Origin: Dactylosporangium sucinum | GTDB lineage: Bacteria > Actinomycetota > Actinomycetes > Mycobacteriales > Micromonosporaceae | Assembly: GCF_014647515.1 (NCBI RefSeq) | Contig: NZ_BMPI01000005.1 | Span: 267,839-299,997 of the forward strand | Reading direction: 5' to 3' | DNA length: 32,159 bases | Part shown: piece after piece, positions 14,042 to 21,928 of the stretch | Numbering within the stretch: the first letter of the stretch is position 1 | Layout: each line of letters starts with the position of its first letter | Translations under genes and position numbers: made by a program | Notes under the pieces: generated by a model | What the model saw: the letters and a program-made list of their open reading frames with translations, nothing else | Databases searched by the model: none | Told to the model about the DNA's origin: nothing

Positions 14042-14899
14042 ATGCAGGAGATCTCGGATCCCGCCCTTGCCCGGGGCGTCCTGACCGACCCGGCGTTCCG
14101 CGTGCCGCCGGTACCGCCGGGCGATACCGGCCTGCCCTGGCTGCGCGCCACGGTGAGCCGCTTCGCCGACGGCCCGGCGCACGCCCGCCGCCGGGCCCTG
14201 GTGGAGGAGCTGCTCGCGGGCATCGACCCGGCGTCGCTGGCGGCCGCTGCGCCGGCCCACCCGGTGGCAACGCTGGCCGCGGCGCTGGGCCTGCCACCGA
14301 CACCGTCCTTGGTGGCGGACGTGCGCCTCGTCGCGGCGGCGTACCAACCGACGCCGGTCGATCTACCCTCATCCGACGGGCCGGGCGCGAGGGTGGATCG
14401 ACCAACGTCTGAGCAGCCGGCAGCGGACGCGGCGGTCGAGCGGCTCGTGGCCACGCTCGGTGGCGCGCACGACGAGCGGACGGCCGCCCACCTCTGCCTG
14501 CTCGTCCAGGCGTGCGCGGCGACGGAAACGCTCATCGAGCGCGCCCGCGTCAGCGGCGTCGACGTGGTCCTGCGCGACGACCCGCCGGTCCCGGCCACCC
14601 GCCGCCAGGCCAGCGTGGACACTGTGGTCGGCGGCATGGCGATCACGGCCGGCGAGGTCGTCCGCGTCAGCCTGGCCGCCGACCCCTTCGGCGCCGGCCC
14701 GCGCGCCTGCCCGGGCCGCGCCCACGCCTTGGCGCTCGCGTCGGCCGCTCTCGCCGCGCCCGCGCCGCCCGCGCCGCCCGCGCCGCCCGCGCCGCCCTCC
14801 GAAACCCGGGCCGCCCACGCCGCGACGACCCAAGCCGCAACCGCTCGCCCCAGGGCCGCTCACGCCGTCAACATCCGCCCCGAAGGAGATGCCCGATGA
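14042..14899 (+). CDS. Shortened cytochrome P450-like protein
   Basis: At 285 aa this is much shorter than a normal P450 (about 400). Recognisable parts are the I-helix-like LVQACAATETLIERA, the stretch after the K helix (RDDPPVPATRRQASVDTVVGGMAITAGEVVRVSLAA), and the haem-binding loop DPFGAGPRACPG with Cys223. The roughly 35 residues that normally separate the last two are missing. The ExxR glutamate is replaced by Val (VVLR, residues 175-178). Much of the N-terminal half is also absent. The C-terminus has an Ala/Pro repeat encoded by GCGCCGCCC units. It ends in an ATGA overlap with the next gene. Whether it binds haem is uncertain; it may be a degenerate or repurposed P450. Confidence 0.75.
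   Translation: MQEISDPALARGVLTDPAFRVPPVPPGDTGLPWLRATVSRFADGPAHARRRALVEELLAGIDPASLAAAAPAHPVATLAAALGLPPTPSLVADVRLVAAAYQPTPVDLPSSDGPGARVDRPTSEQPAADAAVERLVATLGGAHDERTAAHLCLLVQACAATETLIERARVSGVDVVLRDDPPVPATRRQASVDTVVGGMAITAGEVVRVSLAADPFGAGPRACPGRAHALALASAALAAPAPPAPPAPPAPPSETRAAHAATTQAATARPRAAHAVNIRPEGDAR
14356..14403. repeat. Palindromic repeat inside the P450-like gene
   Basis: GGTCGATCTACCCTC (14356-14370) and GAGGGTGGATCGACC (14389-14403) form a 15-bp inverted repeat with one mismatch and an 18-nt loop. The sequence GATCGACCAACGTCT (14396-14410) recurs exactly at 19415-19429, in another palindrome. It encodes the low-complexity stretch TPVDLPSSDGPGARVDRPTS, suggesting that a dispersed palindrome was inserted in the coding sequence without breaking the frame. 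Confidence 0.6.
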
Positions 14900-15618
14900 C
14901 CACCTTTGCCGATCTCCACCGGCCCGGTGCGCCCCTCCTGCTTCCCAATGTCTGGGACGTCGCGTCGGCGCAGGCCATGGTACGGGCGGGATTCCGCGTC
15001 CTCGGCACCACCAGCCTCGGCGTCGCCGCCGCCGCAGGACGGCCCGACGGCGACGACCTCACCGGCGCCGACACCGTCGCCCTCCTGCACCGCCTGCGCG
15101 GGCTCGACTGCCTCGTCACCGCCGACATCGAGCGCGGCTCGGTCGAGACCGCCGTGGCGGTCGCCGAGGCCGGCGGCGCGGGCGTCAACGTCGAGGACGC
15201 GATGGGCGACCCCGGCGCGCACGCCGAGCTGATCCGCCGGATCAAGCGGGCGGCGCCCGGCCTGTTCGTCAACGCGCGCACCGACACGCACTGGCTTCGC
15301 GACGGTACCGCCGACGAAGCGCTCCAACGGGTCCGCCGCTACGCCGACGCGGGCGCCGACGGCGTCTTCGTGCCCGGGCTCGCCGATCCGGAGGACATCG
15401 CGGCGATCGCCGGCGCGGTGCCGGTGCCCCTCAACGTCCTGTATCTGCCGGGGAAGCTGACGCTCGCCGAGCTCGCCGCCCTCGGCGTGGCGCGGGTGAG
15501 CCTCGGGTCGCTGCCGTTCCGCGCCGCCCTGCAGGCCGCCGTGGACACCGCGACCGCCGTGCGCGACGGCGTGCCCACCGGCGCCGGACTGCCCACCTAC
15601 CGGGAGGTCAACGGCTGA
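14896..15618 (+). CDS. Isocitrate lyase/PEP mutase superfamily enzyme
   Basis: This 240-aa TIM-barrel protein has the superfamily signatures LLLPNVWDVASAQAMVRAGF, TTSLGVAAAAGRPDG, the metal-binding DIERG, GVNVEDA and VNARTD. Members cleave or form C-C or C-P bonds (2-methylisocitrate lyase, oxaloacetate hydrolase, PEP mutase). The active-site loop cysteine of true lyases (KKCGH) is absent, which favours a hydrolase or another activity. AAGGAG at 14883-14888 is the SD, and the ATG overlaps the P450-like stop (ATGA), so the two proteins are made together. The 3' end overlaps the convergent LacI gene by 22 bp. Confidence 0.9.
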   Translation: MTTFADLHRPGAPLLLPNVWDVASAQAMVRAGFRVLGTTSLGVAAAAGRPDGDDLTGADTVALLHRLRGLDCLVTADIERGSVETAVAVAEAGGAGVNVEDAMGDPGAHAELIRRIKRAAPGLFVNARTDTHWLRDGTADEALQRVRRYADAGADGVFVPGLADPEDIAAIAGAVPVPLNVLYLPGKLTLAELAALGVARVSLGSLPFRAALQAAVDTATAVRDGVPTGAGLPTYREVNG

Positions 15619-16616
15619 CTGCTCTCCCGGCGGACCAGGGTCGCCGAGGCCGGCTCGACGCGGTCGTGGCGCTCCTCGTCGTCGAGGGCCAGGGCCATCG
15701 CGCGGGCGCCCATCTCGGTCAGTGGCAGGCGGATCGTGGTCAGCGCCGGGGTCACGTCGCGGGCGATCGGCATGTCGTCGAACCCGATGACGCTCACGTC
15801 GCCCGGCACCGCGAGCCCGCGGGCCCGCAGCACGCTGAGCGCGCCGACCGCCATCGAGTCGTTGAGGGCCACGATCGCGGTCAGGTCGGGGGTGTCGGCG
15901 AGCAGCTGCCCGGTCGCGGCGGCGCCGCCGTCGCGGTCGAAGGCGGCGTAGGCGACCCGGCGGGCCGGTAACGTGCGGCCCAGCTCGCGGGCGGCGCGGC
16001 GCAGGCCGGCCAGCCGGTCGGTGGTCGTGGTGAGCACCTTCGGGCCGGCGATCACGCCGACCTTGCGGTGGCCGGCGCCGAACGCCTCGCAGCCGGCCAG
16101 GTAGCCGCCCTCCTCGTTGGCCGGCATGACGGCGTCGCCGGGCAGCTCGTGCCGGCCGATGACGGAGACCCGGCCGCCCGTCCGCGTATAGGCGGCGAGC
16201 TTGCCCTTCAGCGCCTTGGTGAACGACGGGTCGTGGTAGCCGGAGCCGGCCAGGACGATCGCCGCGACCTGCTGGGCGCGGAGCAGCTCCACGTACTCCA
16301 GCTCGCGCGCCGGGTCGCGATAGCTGTTGCAGATGATGACGAGCCGGCCGTTCGCGGTCGCGACCTGTTGCAGGCCGCGGGTGATCTCGGCGAAGTAGGG
16401 GTCGGAGACGTCGTGCACGATCACGCCCACCGCCGTGCGCTGGGCCCGCGCCAACAGCTGGGCGTGCGCATTCGGCACATACTGCAGCTCGTCGACCGCT
16501 CGCAGCACCCGGGCGCGCAGCTCCTCGGTCACCAGCTTCGTGCTGCCGCTGATGATGCGTGAAGCGGTGGCCGGTGACACGCCCGCGCGGCGGGCGACAT
16601 CGGCGAGCGTCGCCAT
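15597..16616 (-). CDS. LacI-family regulator of the divergent sugar operon
   Basis: This 339-aa regulator has the LacI helix-turn-helix (ATLADVARRAGVSPATASRIISGSTKLV) at the N-terminus, the hinge helix region (NAHAQLLARAQRTAVGVIV) and the sugar-binding domain ending VSVIGFDDMPIARDVTPALTTIRLP. The ATG at 16616 has GGGAG (16628-16624) 7 nt upstream; the ATG at 16634 is less likely. It is divergent from the cupin-Gfo/Idh-isomerase genes and a classic LacI-type operator lies between them, so it probably represses that operon until the sugar or a derivative appears. Confidence 0.92.
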   Translation of the reverse strand: MATLADVARRAGVSPATASRIISGSTKLVTEELRARVLRAVDELQYVPNAHAQLLARAQRTAVGVIVHDVSDPYFAEITRGLQQVATANGRLVIICNSYRDPARELEYVELLRAQQVAAIVLAGSGYHDPSFTKALKGKLAAYTRTGGRVSVIGRHELPGDAVMPANEEGGYLAGCEAFGAGHRKVGVIAGPKVLTTTTDRLAGLRRAARELGRTLPARRVAYAAFDRDGGAAATGQLLADTPDLTAIVALNDSMAVGALSVLRARGLAVPGDVSVIGFDDMPIARDVTPALTTIRLPLTEMGARAMALALDDEERHDRVEPASATLVRRESSQPLTSR

Positions 16617-16663
16617 CGTCTGGCTCCCTTCCATTGACCCGTGCTCAGCGTACCGGCTAGCCT

Positions 16664-16681
16664 CAGGAAAGCGGTTTCCTG
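16664..16681. promoter_or_regulatory. LacI-type operator
   Basis: CAGGAAA (16664-16670), a GCGG centre and TTTCCTG (16675-16681) make an 18-bp palindrome with perfect 7-bp arms. GGAAA-GCGG-TTTCC closely resembles the GAAAGCGNTTTC-like operators typical of LacI-family proteins. It lies 48 bp from the LacI start and 28 bp before the cupin start, so it can control both promoters. Confidence 0.75.
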
Positions 16682-16708
16682 TTGGTACGTTCGGGTTCCG
16701 GAGGGGTC

Positions 16709-17395
16709 ATGCGTTCACCGTTGCCCGGCGCGGTCGGGATTTCGAAACTGTCCGTCTACGACACGACGGCCCCCGACGGCCTGGTCGGCGGCACGCCTCA
16801 CCTGCATCTGACCTGCTCGGAGGGGTACGTCGTGCTCGCCGGCGCGGGCCACGTGCAGACCCTGGCCACGTCCGGCTACGCCGAGACGCCGCTGCGGCCG
16901 GGCACCGTCGCCTGGTTCCCGCCCGGCACCATCCACCGCCTCGTCAACGAGGGCGGCCTGGAGATCGTCGTCATCATGCAGAACAGCGGCCTGCCCGAGG
17001 CGGGCGACGCCGTCATGACGTTCCCGCCCGCCTCGCTCGTCGACGCGGGCGCGTACCAGGCGGCGGCGACCCTGCCCGGCGGCGACATCGCCGCCGCCTA
17101 CCGCCGGCGCGACCTCGCCGTCACCGGCTTCCTCGCGCTGCGCGACGGGGGACCGGCGGCGCTGGCCGAGTTCCACGCCGCGGCGGCCCGGCTCGTCGCG
17201 CCGAAGCTGCCCGAGTGGCGCAAGCGGTGGGCCGACGGCGCCCTGCGGGCCGCCGCCGCCACCGGCCGCCAGCTCGACGCGCTGGAGCGCGGCGACCACA
17301 GCCACCTGGCCGACGGCGGCATCGAGGTGCGCCCGGAGCCCAGTGAACACGGCCGGCACGGCATGTGCGGCCTGCTCGACACCTACCACGTCTGA
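16709..17395 (+). CDS. Cupin-domain protein of the sugar operon
   Basis: This 228-aa protein has an N-terminal cupin barrel. The first cupin motif is GTPHLHLTCSEGYVVLAGAGHV, with the His pair and Glu for metal binding, and the second is PGTVAWFPPGTIHRLVNEG, with the last ligand His. The C-terminal 100 residues form an unassigned helical extension (ALAEFHAAAARLVAPKLPEWRKRW). In such operons cupins often act as sugar isomerases or epimerases, or as sensors. SD GGAGG is at 16700-16704, 4 nt from the ATG. The next gene begins 16 nt after its stop. Confidence 0.85.
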   Translation: MRSPLPGAVGISKLSVYDTTAPDGLVGGTPHLHLTCSEGYVVLAGAGHVQTLATSGYAETPLRPGTVAWFPPGTIHRLVNEGGLEIVVIMQNSGLPEAGDAVMTFPPASLVDAGAYQAAATLPGGDIAAAYRRRDLAVTGFLALRDGGPAALAEFHAAAARLVAPKLPEWRKRWADGALRAAAATGRQLDALERGDHSHLADGGIEVRPEPSEHGRHGMCGLLDTYHV

Positions 17396-17411
17396 CTCTG
17401 AGAGGGGTCCA

Positions 17412-18563
17412 GTGTCCCGCCTTCCGATCGGCATCGTGCTCAACGGCGTCACCGGCCGCATGGGGTACCGCCAGCATCTCGTCCGGTCCCTCCTCGCCAT
17501 CCGGGAGGAGGGCGGCCTGCCGCTGGCCGACGGCACCCGGCTGTGGCCCGAGCCGATCCTGGTCGGCCGCAGCGAGGCCAAGCTCGCCGAGATCGCGCAG
17601 CGGCACGGGCTGACCGAGTGGACCACCGATCTGACCGCCGCGCTGGCCCGCCCCGACGTGCAGATCTACTTCGACGCCCAGGTGACGCAGCAGCGCGAGA
17701 AGGCGATCCGCGCCGCGATCGAGGCCGGCAAGCACGTGTACACCGAGAAGCCGCTCGCCGAGGACACCGCCGCGGCGGTCGACCTGTGCCGGGCCGCCCG
17801 TGCCGCCGGCATCAAGCACGGCGTGGTGCAGGACAAGCTGTTCCTGCCCGGCCTGCGCAAGCTGAAGCGGCTCGTCGACGGCGGCTTCTTCGGCCGCATC
17901 CTGTCGGTGCGCGGCGAGTTCGGCTACTGGGTCTTCGAGGGCGACTGGCAGGCGGCCCAGCGCCCGTCCTGGAACTACCGCGCGGCCGACGGCGGCGGCA
18001 TCGTCGTCGACATGTTCCCGCACTGGCACTACGTGCTGGAGCAGATCTTCGCGCCGGTCCGCTCGGTGCAGGCGACCATCGCCACCCACATCCCCACCCG
18101 CGTCGACGAGCAGGGCTCCGCCTACGGCGCGACGGCCGACGACGCCGCCTACGGCACCTTCGAGCTCGACGGCGGCGCGATCGCGCAGATCAACTCCTCC
18201 TGGGCCGTCCGCGTGTACCGCGACGAGCTCGTCGAGTTCCAGGTCGACGGCACGCACGGCAGCGCCGTGGCCGGCCTGCGCGAGTGCCGCATCCAGCACC
18301 GCGGCTCGACCCCGAAGCCGGTGTGGAACCCCGACCTCCCGGCCACCGAGCGCTTCCGCGACCAGTGGCAGCTCGTGCCGGACAACGAGGTCTACGACAA
18401 CGGCTTCAAGGTGCAGTGGGAGCTGTTCCTCCGCCACGTCCACGAGAACGCCGCGTTCCCGTGGGACTTCGCCGCCGGCGCCCGCGGCGTCCAGCTCGCC
18501 GAGCTGGGCCTGCGCTCCGCCGCCGAGGGCCGCCGCATCGAGATCCCCTCCCTGGAGCTGTAG
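17412..18563 (+). CDS. Gfo/Idh/MocA-family oxidoreductase
   Basis: This 383-aa enzyme has an N-terminal NAD(P)-binding fold (IGIVLNGVTGRMGYRQHLVRSL) and the EKP motif with the family's catalytic lysine (HVYTEKPLAED), followed by the alpha/beta C-terminal domain (GGGIVVDMFPHWHYVLEQIF). The family oxidises or reduces sugars, inositols and amino-sugars, often at C3. The N-terminal glycine pattern (GVTGRMG) is less usual than GxGxxG. The GTG start follows an AGAGGGG SD. It is sandwiched in an operon with a cupin and a TIM-barrel isomerase, which suggests catabolism of an unusual sugar or glycoside through a keto intermediate. Confidence 0.9.
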   Translation: MSRLPIGIVLNGVTGRMGYRQHLVRSLLAIREEGGLPLADGTRLWPEPILVGRSEAKLAEIAQRHGLTEWTTDLTAALARPDVQIYFDAQVTQQREKAIRAAIEAGKHVYTEKPLAEDTAAAVDLCRAARAAGIKHGVVQDKLFLPGLRKLKRLVDGGFFGRILSVRGEFGYWVFEGDWQAAQRPSWNYRAADGGGIVVDMFPHWHYVLEQIFAPVRSVQATIATHIPTRVDEQGSAYGATADDAAYGTFELDGGAIAQINSSWAVRVYRDELVEFQVDGTHGSAVAGLRECRIQHRGSTPKPVWNPDLPATERFRDQWQLVPDNEVYDNGFKVQWELFLRHVHENAAFPWDFAAGARGVQLAELGLRSAAEGRRIEIPSLEL

Positions 18564-19373
18564 ATGTCGTTGGCGCGCTTCTCGCTGAACCAGGCCACCA
18601 CCAAGCGCTGGCCGATGGACGAGACGGTGGCCGGCTGCGTCGCGTCGGGCGTGCCCGGCATCGGCTTGTGGCGCGACCAGGTGGCCGATCACGGCCTGGA
18701 CCGCACGGCGTCGCTCGTCCGCTCCGCGGGCCTGACGGTGACGTCCCTCTGCCGGGCCGGCTTCTTCGCGGCCCCGGACTGGAAGGACGACAACCGCCGC
18801 GCGATCGAGGAGGCGGTCGTCCTCGGCGCTCCCGTCCTGGTCCTGGTGAGCGGCGGCCTTGCGGACGGCAGCCGCGACATCGACGCGGCCCGGCGGTGGG
18901 TGGGCGACGCGGTCGGCGAGCTGGTGCCGTTCGCGCACGAGGCCGGCGTACGCCTGGCCATCGAGCCCCTCCACCCGATGTACGCCTCCGACCGCTGCGT
19001 GATCTCGACGCTGCGCAACGCCCTGGACCTGGCCGCCCCGTACCCGTCCGAGGACGTGGGCGTCACCATCGACACCTACCACCTGTGGTGGGACGACGAC
19101 ATCTGGTCCCAGATCGCCCGCGCGGGCGAGGAGGACCGGATCGCGTGCTTCCAGGTGGCCGACTGGATCACTCCCCTCCCCGAGGGTGTACTGCTGGGCC
19201 GCGGCCTGCCGGGCACGGGCTGCATCGAGCTGCGTCGCTTCCGCGAGGCCGTGGACGCGACGGGCTATACGGGCCCGATCGAGGTCGAGGTGTTCCACGA
19301 GGACGTCTGGTCCCGCCCCGGCGACGAGGTCCTGAAGGAAACGCTGGCCCTGTACACGGAACACGTCCTCTAG
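18564..19373 (+). CDS. Sugar phosphate isomerase/epimerase (AP endonuclease 2-like TIM barrel)
   Basis: This 269-aa TIM-barrel protein starts immediately after the stop of the oxidoreductase gene. Metal-binding segments typical of the xylose-isomerase-like family are visible: LAIEPLHPMYASDRCVISTL (Glu), VGVTIDTYHLWWDDDIW (Asp and His) and IEVEVFHEDVW (Glu and His). In operons like this, such proteins isomerise, epimerise or lyse 3-keto sugars or inositol derivatives. Two palindromic elements follow the gene and probably terminate the operon. Confidence 0.9.
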   Translation: MSLARFSLNQATTKRWPMDETVAGCVASGVPGIGLWRDQVADHGLDRTASLVRSAGLTVTSLCRAGFFAAPDWKDDNRRAIEEAVVLGAPVLVLVSGGLADGSRDIDAARRWVGDAVGELVPFAHEAGVRLAIEPLHPMYASDRCVISTLRNALDLAAPYPSEDVGVTIDTYHLWWDDDIWSQIARAGEEDRIACFQVADWITPLPEGVLLGRGLPGTGCIELRRFREAVDATGYTGPIEVEVFHEDVWSRPGDEVLKETLALYTEHVL

Positions 19374-19386
19374 CGCCGCGCTGAAC

Positions 19387-19431
19387 TGAGGCGTTGGTCG
19401 ATCTGCAGCGGGTTGATCGACCAACGTCTCA
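19387..19431. repeat. Palindromic element after the sugar operon
   Basis: CGTTGGTCGATC (19392-19403) and GATCGACCAACG (19415-19426) pair perfectly. With one mismatch the arms extend to 17 bp (19387-19403 and 19415-19431) around an 11-nt loop. It begins 14 nt after the isomerase stop and is a likely terminator. Its right arm shares 15 nt exactly with the palindrome inside the P450-like gene, so it appears to be a dispersed element. Confidence 0.7.
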
Positions 19432-19541
19432 CGGTGCGCGCGTTCCGCTCTCGCCGGCCGGCGCTTCCACGTTCCCGGTCGTTCGCGGCGTTCCCGTGGC
19501 CCGCGGCTGCTGACGTTCCCGATCTCGCGGCGACATATCCA

Positions 19542-19593
19542 TGATCAAAGGAAAGATCTGGCTGTCCCAGCGACCAGATGTTTCCCACGATCA
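19542..19593. repeat. Second palindromic element before the kinase gene
   Basis: GGAAAGATCTGG (19550-19561) and CCAGATGTTTCC (19574-19585) pair with one mismatch. Beyond a 3-nt mismatched zone, TGATC (19542-19546) pairs with GATCA (19589-19593). It lies 35 nt past the Ser/Thr kinase stop, so it may end that transcript. Between this and the previous element (19432-19541) I see no gene, only GC-rich sequence with repeated GTTCCCG-like words. Confidence 0.65.
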
Positions 19594-19628
19594 CGACAAC
19601 AGGCCCGCTCCCACGATGTGGGACGGCG

Positions 19629-21044
19629 TCAGGGCTGGACGATCGGGATGATGCCGCCGACCGTGTTGGCCGGGGCCGCCGTCGTCGTCGGCGGGTCGGT
19701 CGGCGCGTCCGTCGTCGGCGACGGCTCCGTCGTGGTCGGCGGGTCGGTCGGCGACGGCGTGGTCGGCACCGGGCTCGCCGAGAACGTCACCGTGGCCGGC
19801 ATGCTCGTCGGGCCCGTCGTGGTCGGTGCCGGCGGTTGCGCGTCGCCCGTCGGGTTGCCGATCAGGGTGGTGGACGACTGCGGATTCGGACGCTGGCCGG
19901 GCATGCCCGTGGTCGCCTGCGGGTTGGGCTGCGGGGTCAGGTCGTTCGTCACCTGGTCGCCCGTGGTCGAGCCGCGGTGCGTCCCCGAGTCGCCGCCCCC
20001 GCCCATCAGCTCGCTCGTCGTCTCGGCCGCCGCGAAGACCAGCGCGAGCGCCATCGGCACCGCGATCGCCATCGACGTCACCCGGCGGCGCGACATCTGC
20101 GTGCCGCGCATCCAGCGGCGCGTCTGGGCCGGCACGGCGACCGCGTCCAGGTCGTCGATCGCCAGGCCCAGCAGCAGCTGTCGGGCGTCCGGGCGCTGCG
20201 TCGGGTCGCGGGTCAGCGCGGCGGCCACCAGGTCGCGGACCGGGTCGGGGATGCCGCTCAGGTCGGGGTCGCCCTCGAGGATCTTCCAGGCGCGGGCGGC
20301 GGCCTCCTCGCCGCCGAACGGGTGCCGGCCGGTGGCCGCGAACGCCACCAGGCAGCCCCAGCCGAAGATGTCCATCGCCGCCGTCGGCTCCTCGGCGCGC
20401 AGCTGCTCGGGGGAGGCCCAGCCGAGGCTGCCGACGATGTTGCCGGTGCCGGTGATGTCGCTCACCGCGTCGAGGGCGCGGGCGATGCCGAAGTCGATGA
20501 TGCGGACGCCACCGAGCGTGACCATGAGGTTGCTCGGCTTGAGGTCGCGGTGGACCAGCCCGACGTTGTGGATCGCGGCGAGGGCGGCCGCGACGCCGAG
20601 CGCCACGCTGTGCAGCATCGCCGGGTCGAGCGGGCCGTCGTCGGAGACCAGCCGGGACAGCGGGATGCCCTCGAGATACTCGGTGACCAGGTAGGGCCGC
20701 TCCTCGTGCACGCCCGAGTCGAGCACCCGCGCGGTGCAGAAGCCGGGGACGCGCTGCGCGGCCCGGACCTCGCCGGCGAACCGGGTGCGGAACCGCGGGT
20801 CGCGCGCCAGGTGCGCGTGGACGAGCTTCAGGGCGACCCGGGAGCCGTCCGAGGTCTGGGCCAGGTAGACGGTGCCCATCCCGCCGACGCCGAGCTGCCC
20901 CAGCAGCCGGTAGTCGTCGATGCGGACCGGGTCGTTGTGCGTCAGGTCGCCGACGGTGGCCCGGCGCGCGGGAGCGGCGGAGCGCAGCGGCAGGTCCGGC
21001 GTGCCGGACTCGCCGGCGCCGTCGTCGAGGCCTGCCTCGGTCAT
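19629..21044 (-). CDS. Ser/Thr protein kinase (PknB-type)
   Basis: This 471-aa eukaryotic-type kinase has the glycine loop LGQLGVGGMGTVYLA (residues 48-62), the ATP lysine K73 (VALKL), the catalytic loop HRDLKPSN (165-172, D167) and DFG (184-186), then SPEQ and the usual C-lobe to about residue 300. One membrane helix (about 323-341) leads to an extracellular tail of 130 residues rich in Thr, Pro and Gln, with no PASTA or other sensor domain recognised. It probably signals cell-envelope status. The ATG at 21044 follows a GGAAGGGA SD. The preceding 200 bp (21045-21243) holds no gene that I can support. Confidence 0.93.
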   Translation of the reverse strand: MTEAGLDDGAGESGTPDLPLRSAAPARRATVGDLTHNDPVRIDDYRLLGQLGVGGMGTVYLAQTSDGSRVALKLVHAHLARDPRFRTRFAGEVRAAQRVPGFCTARVLDSGVHEERPYLVTEYLEGIPLSRLVSDDGPLDPAMLHSVALGVAAALAAIHNVGLVHRDLKPSNLMVTLGGVRIIDFGIARALDAVSDITGTGNIVGSLGWASPEQLRAEEPTAAMDIFGWGCLVAFAATGRHPFGGEEAAARAWKILEGDPDLSGIPDPVRDLVAAALTRDPTQRPDARQLLLGLAIDDLDAVAVPAQTRRWMRGTQMSRRRVTSMAIAVPMALALVFAAAETTSELMGGGGDSGTHRGSTTGDQVTNDLTPQPNPQATTGMPGQRPNPQSSTTLIGNPTGDAQPPAPTTTGPTSMPATVTFSASPVPTTPSPTDPPTTTEPSPTTDAPTDPPTTTAAPANTVGGIIPIVQP

Positions 21045-21243
21045 CGGGTCCCTTCCCCAAATCTCAACTGCAGTCTGGTCCTTCCACCGGGAGATGAAAA
21101 GACCGCACTGGATGCAAACGGGCAGGTGCCCGGTGAGCAAACAGTAGACCAACCCGGCACCCATCGTCCGCCCCGGAGGGCGCCATTGGCTTCAACGACG
21201 CACCGGCTGTCGAGATGACGCCCATCCACCCGATTGGTGCAGG

Positions 21244-21702
21244 TCAGCGTGCTCGCTCCAGGTGATCGATCAGTCCACGCAGCGCAGTGGTGACGATCGC
21301 GAGTTGCGCCGGCTCGAGGTACGACAGGGCGAACGCCTCGGCCGTCTGCGACTCCGGCAGCAGCTCCCGCACCAGCCGCTGCCCCTTGCGGGTCAGCTGC
21401 AGCACGACGAGGCGCCCGTCAGCCGGATGGGCGTCGCGGCGCACCAGGCCGCGCCCGGACAGCGTGTCGACCACGCCGGTGAGCGTCGCCTTGGAGATGC
21501 CGGCCTGCTCGGCGACGTGCCGGGTCTCCATCCGGCGGTTGGCCCAGACGGTGCGCAGCACGACGAACCCGGTCCAGGTGAGCTGTCGCGGCCGCAGGAC
21601 GACCTGCTCCACGTGCTGCCGGACCGCGTTCGCCGCCCGGTGCAGGTGCAGGACGGTTTCGGTCGGGTTCAGCGGCTCGGATGTGCCGCGCTGTGCTGTC
21701 AC
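21244..21702 (-). CDS. MarR-family regulator
   Basis: This regulator of about 152 aa has the MarR winged helix: QLTWTGFVVLRTVW, then METRHVAEQAGISKATLTGVVDTLSGRGLVRRDAHPADGR, the wing VVLQLTRKGQRL, and terminal dimerisation helices. Three adjacent in-frame GTG codons (21711, 21708, 21702) could start it; none has a good SD. It is divergent from the kelch lipoprotein gene with 226 bp between them. A 12-bp palindrome upstream is a candidate operator. The ligand is unknown. Confidence 0.88.
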   Translation of the reverse strand: MTAQRGTSEPLNPTETVLHLHRAANAVRQHVEQVVLRPRQLTWTGFVVLRTVWANRRMETRHVAEQAGISKATLTGVVDTLSGRGLVRRDAHPADGRLVVLQLTRKGQRLVRELLPESQTAEAFALSYLEPAQLAIVTTALRGLIDHLERAR

Positions 21703-21752
21703 GGTCACCACGCGCGACGCAAACGCGCGCGATTCGACCTGACGCCATTCCG

Positions 21753-21764
21753 GCCCATATGGGC
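21753..21764. promoter_or_regulatory. Palindrome GCCCATATGGGC between MarR and kelch genes
   Basis: GCCCATATGGGC is a perfect 12-bp palindrome 51 bp upstream of the MarR start. Another near-palindrome, ATCGGCTATATGCCGGAT, lies at 21801-21818. MarR proteins bind palindromes of about 16-20 bp near their own promoters, so either could be the operator. Confidence 0.35.
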
Positions 21765-21928
21765 GGCCCCCCTCCGGTCCCCACATTGAACACACAGAAT
21801 ATCGGCTATATGCCGGATGTGTTGCCCCGTCATCACACTGAGCGATTCCCCGCATGCGTCCGTAGTCCGCTTCTGCCGGTTATCCGATGAATTGAACCTC
21901 CTCAAGGCCACCTGGGAGACTGACGGAC

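Noticed and set aside
14755..14796. GCGCCGCCC tandem units as a VNTR or CRISPR-like array
   Set aside because: The units are short, contiguous and in frame, encode an Ala/Pro linker at the end of the P450-like protein, and have no spacers.
17121..19424. A 767-codon open frame antisense to the sugar operon
   Set aside because: It spans the junctions of three well-supported plus-strand genes and shows only composition-driven residues.
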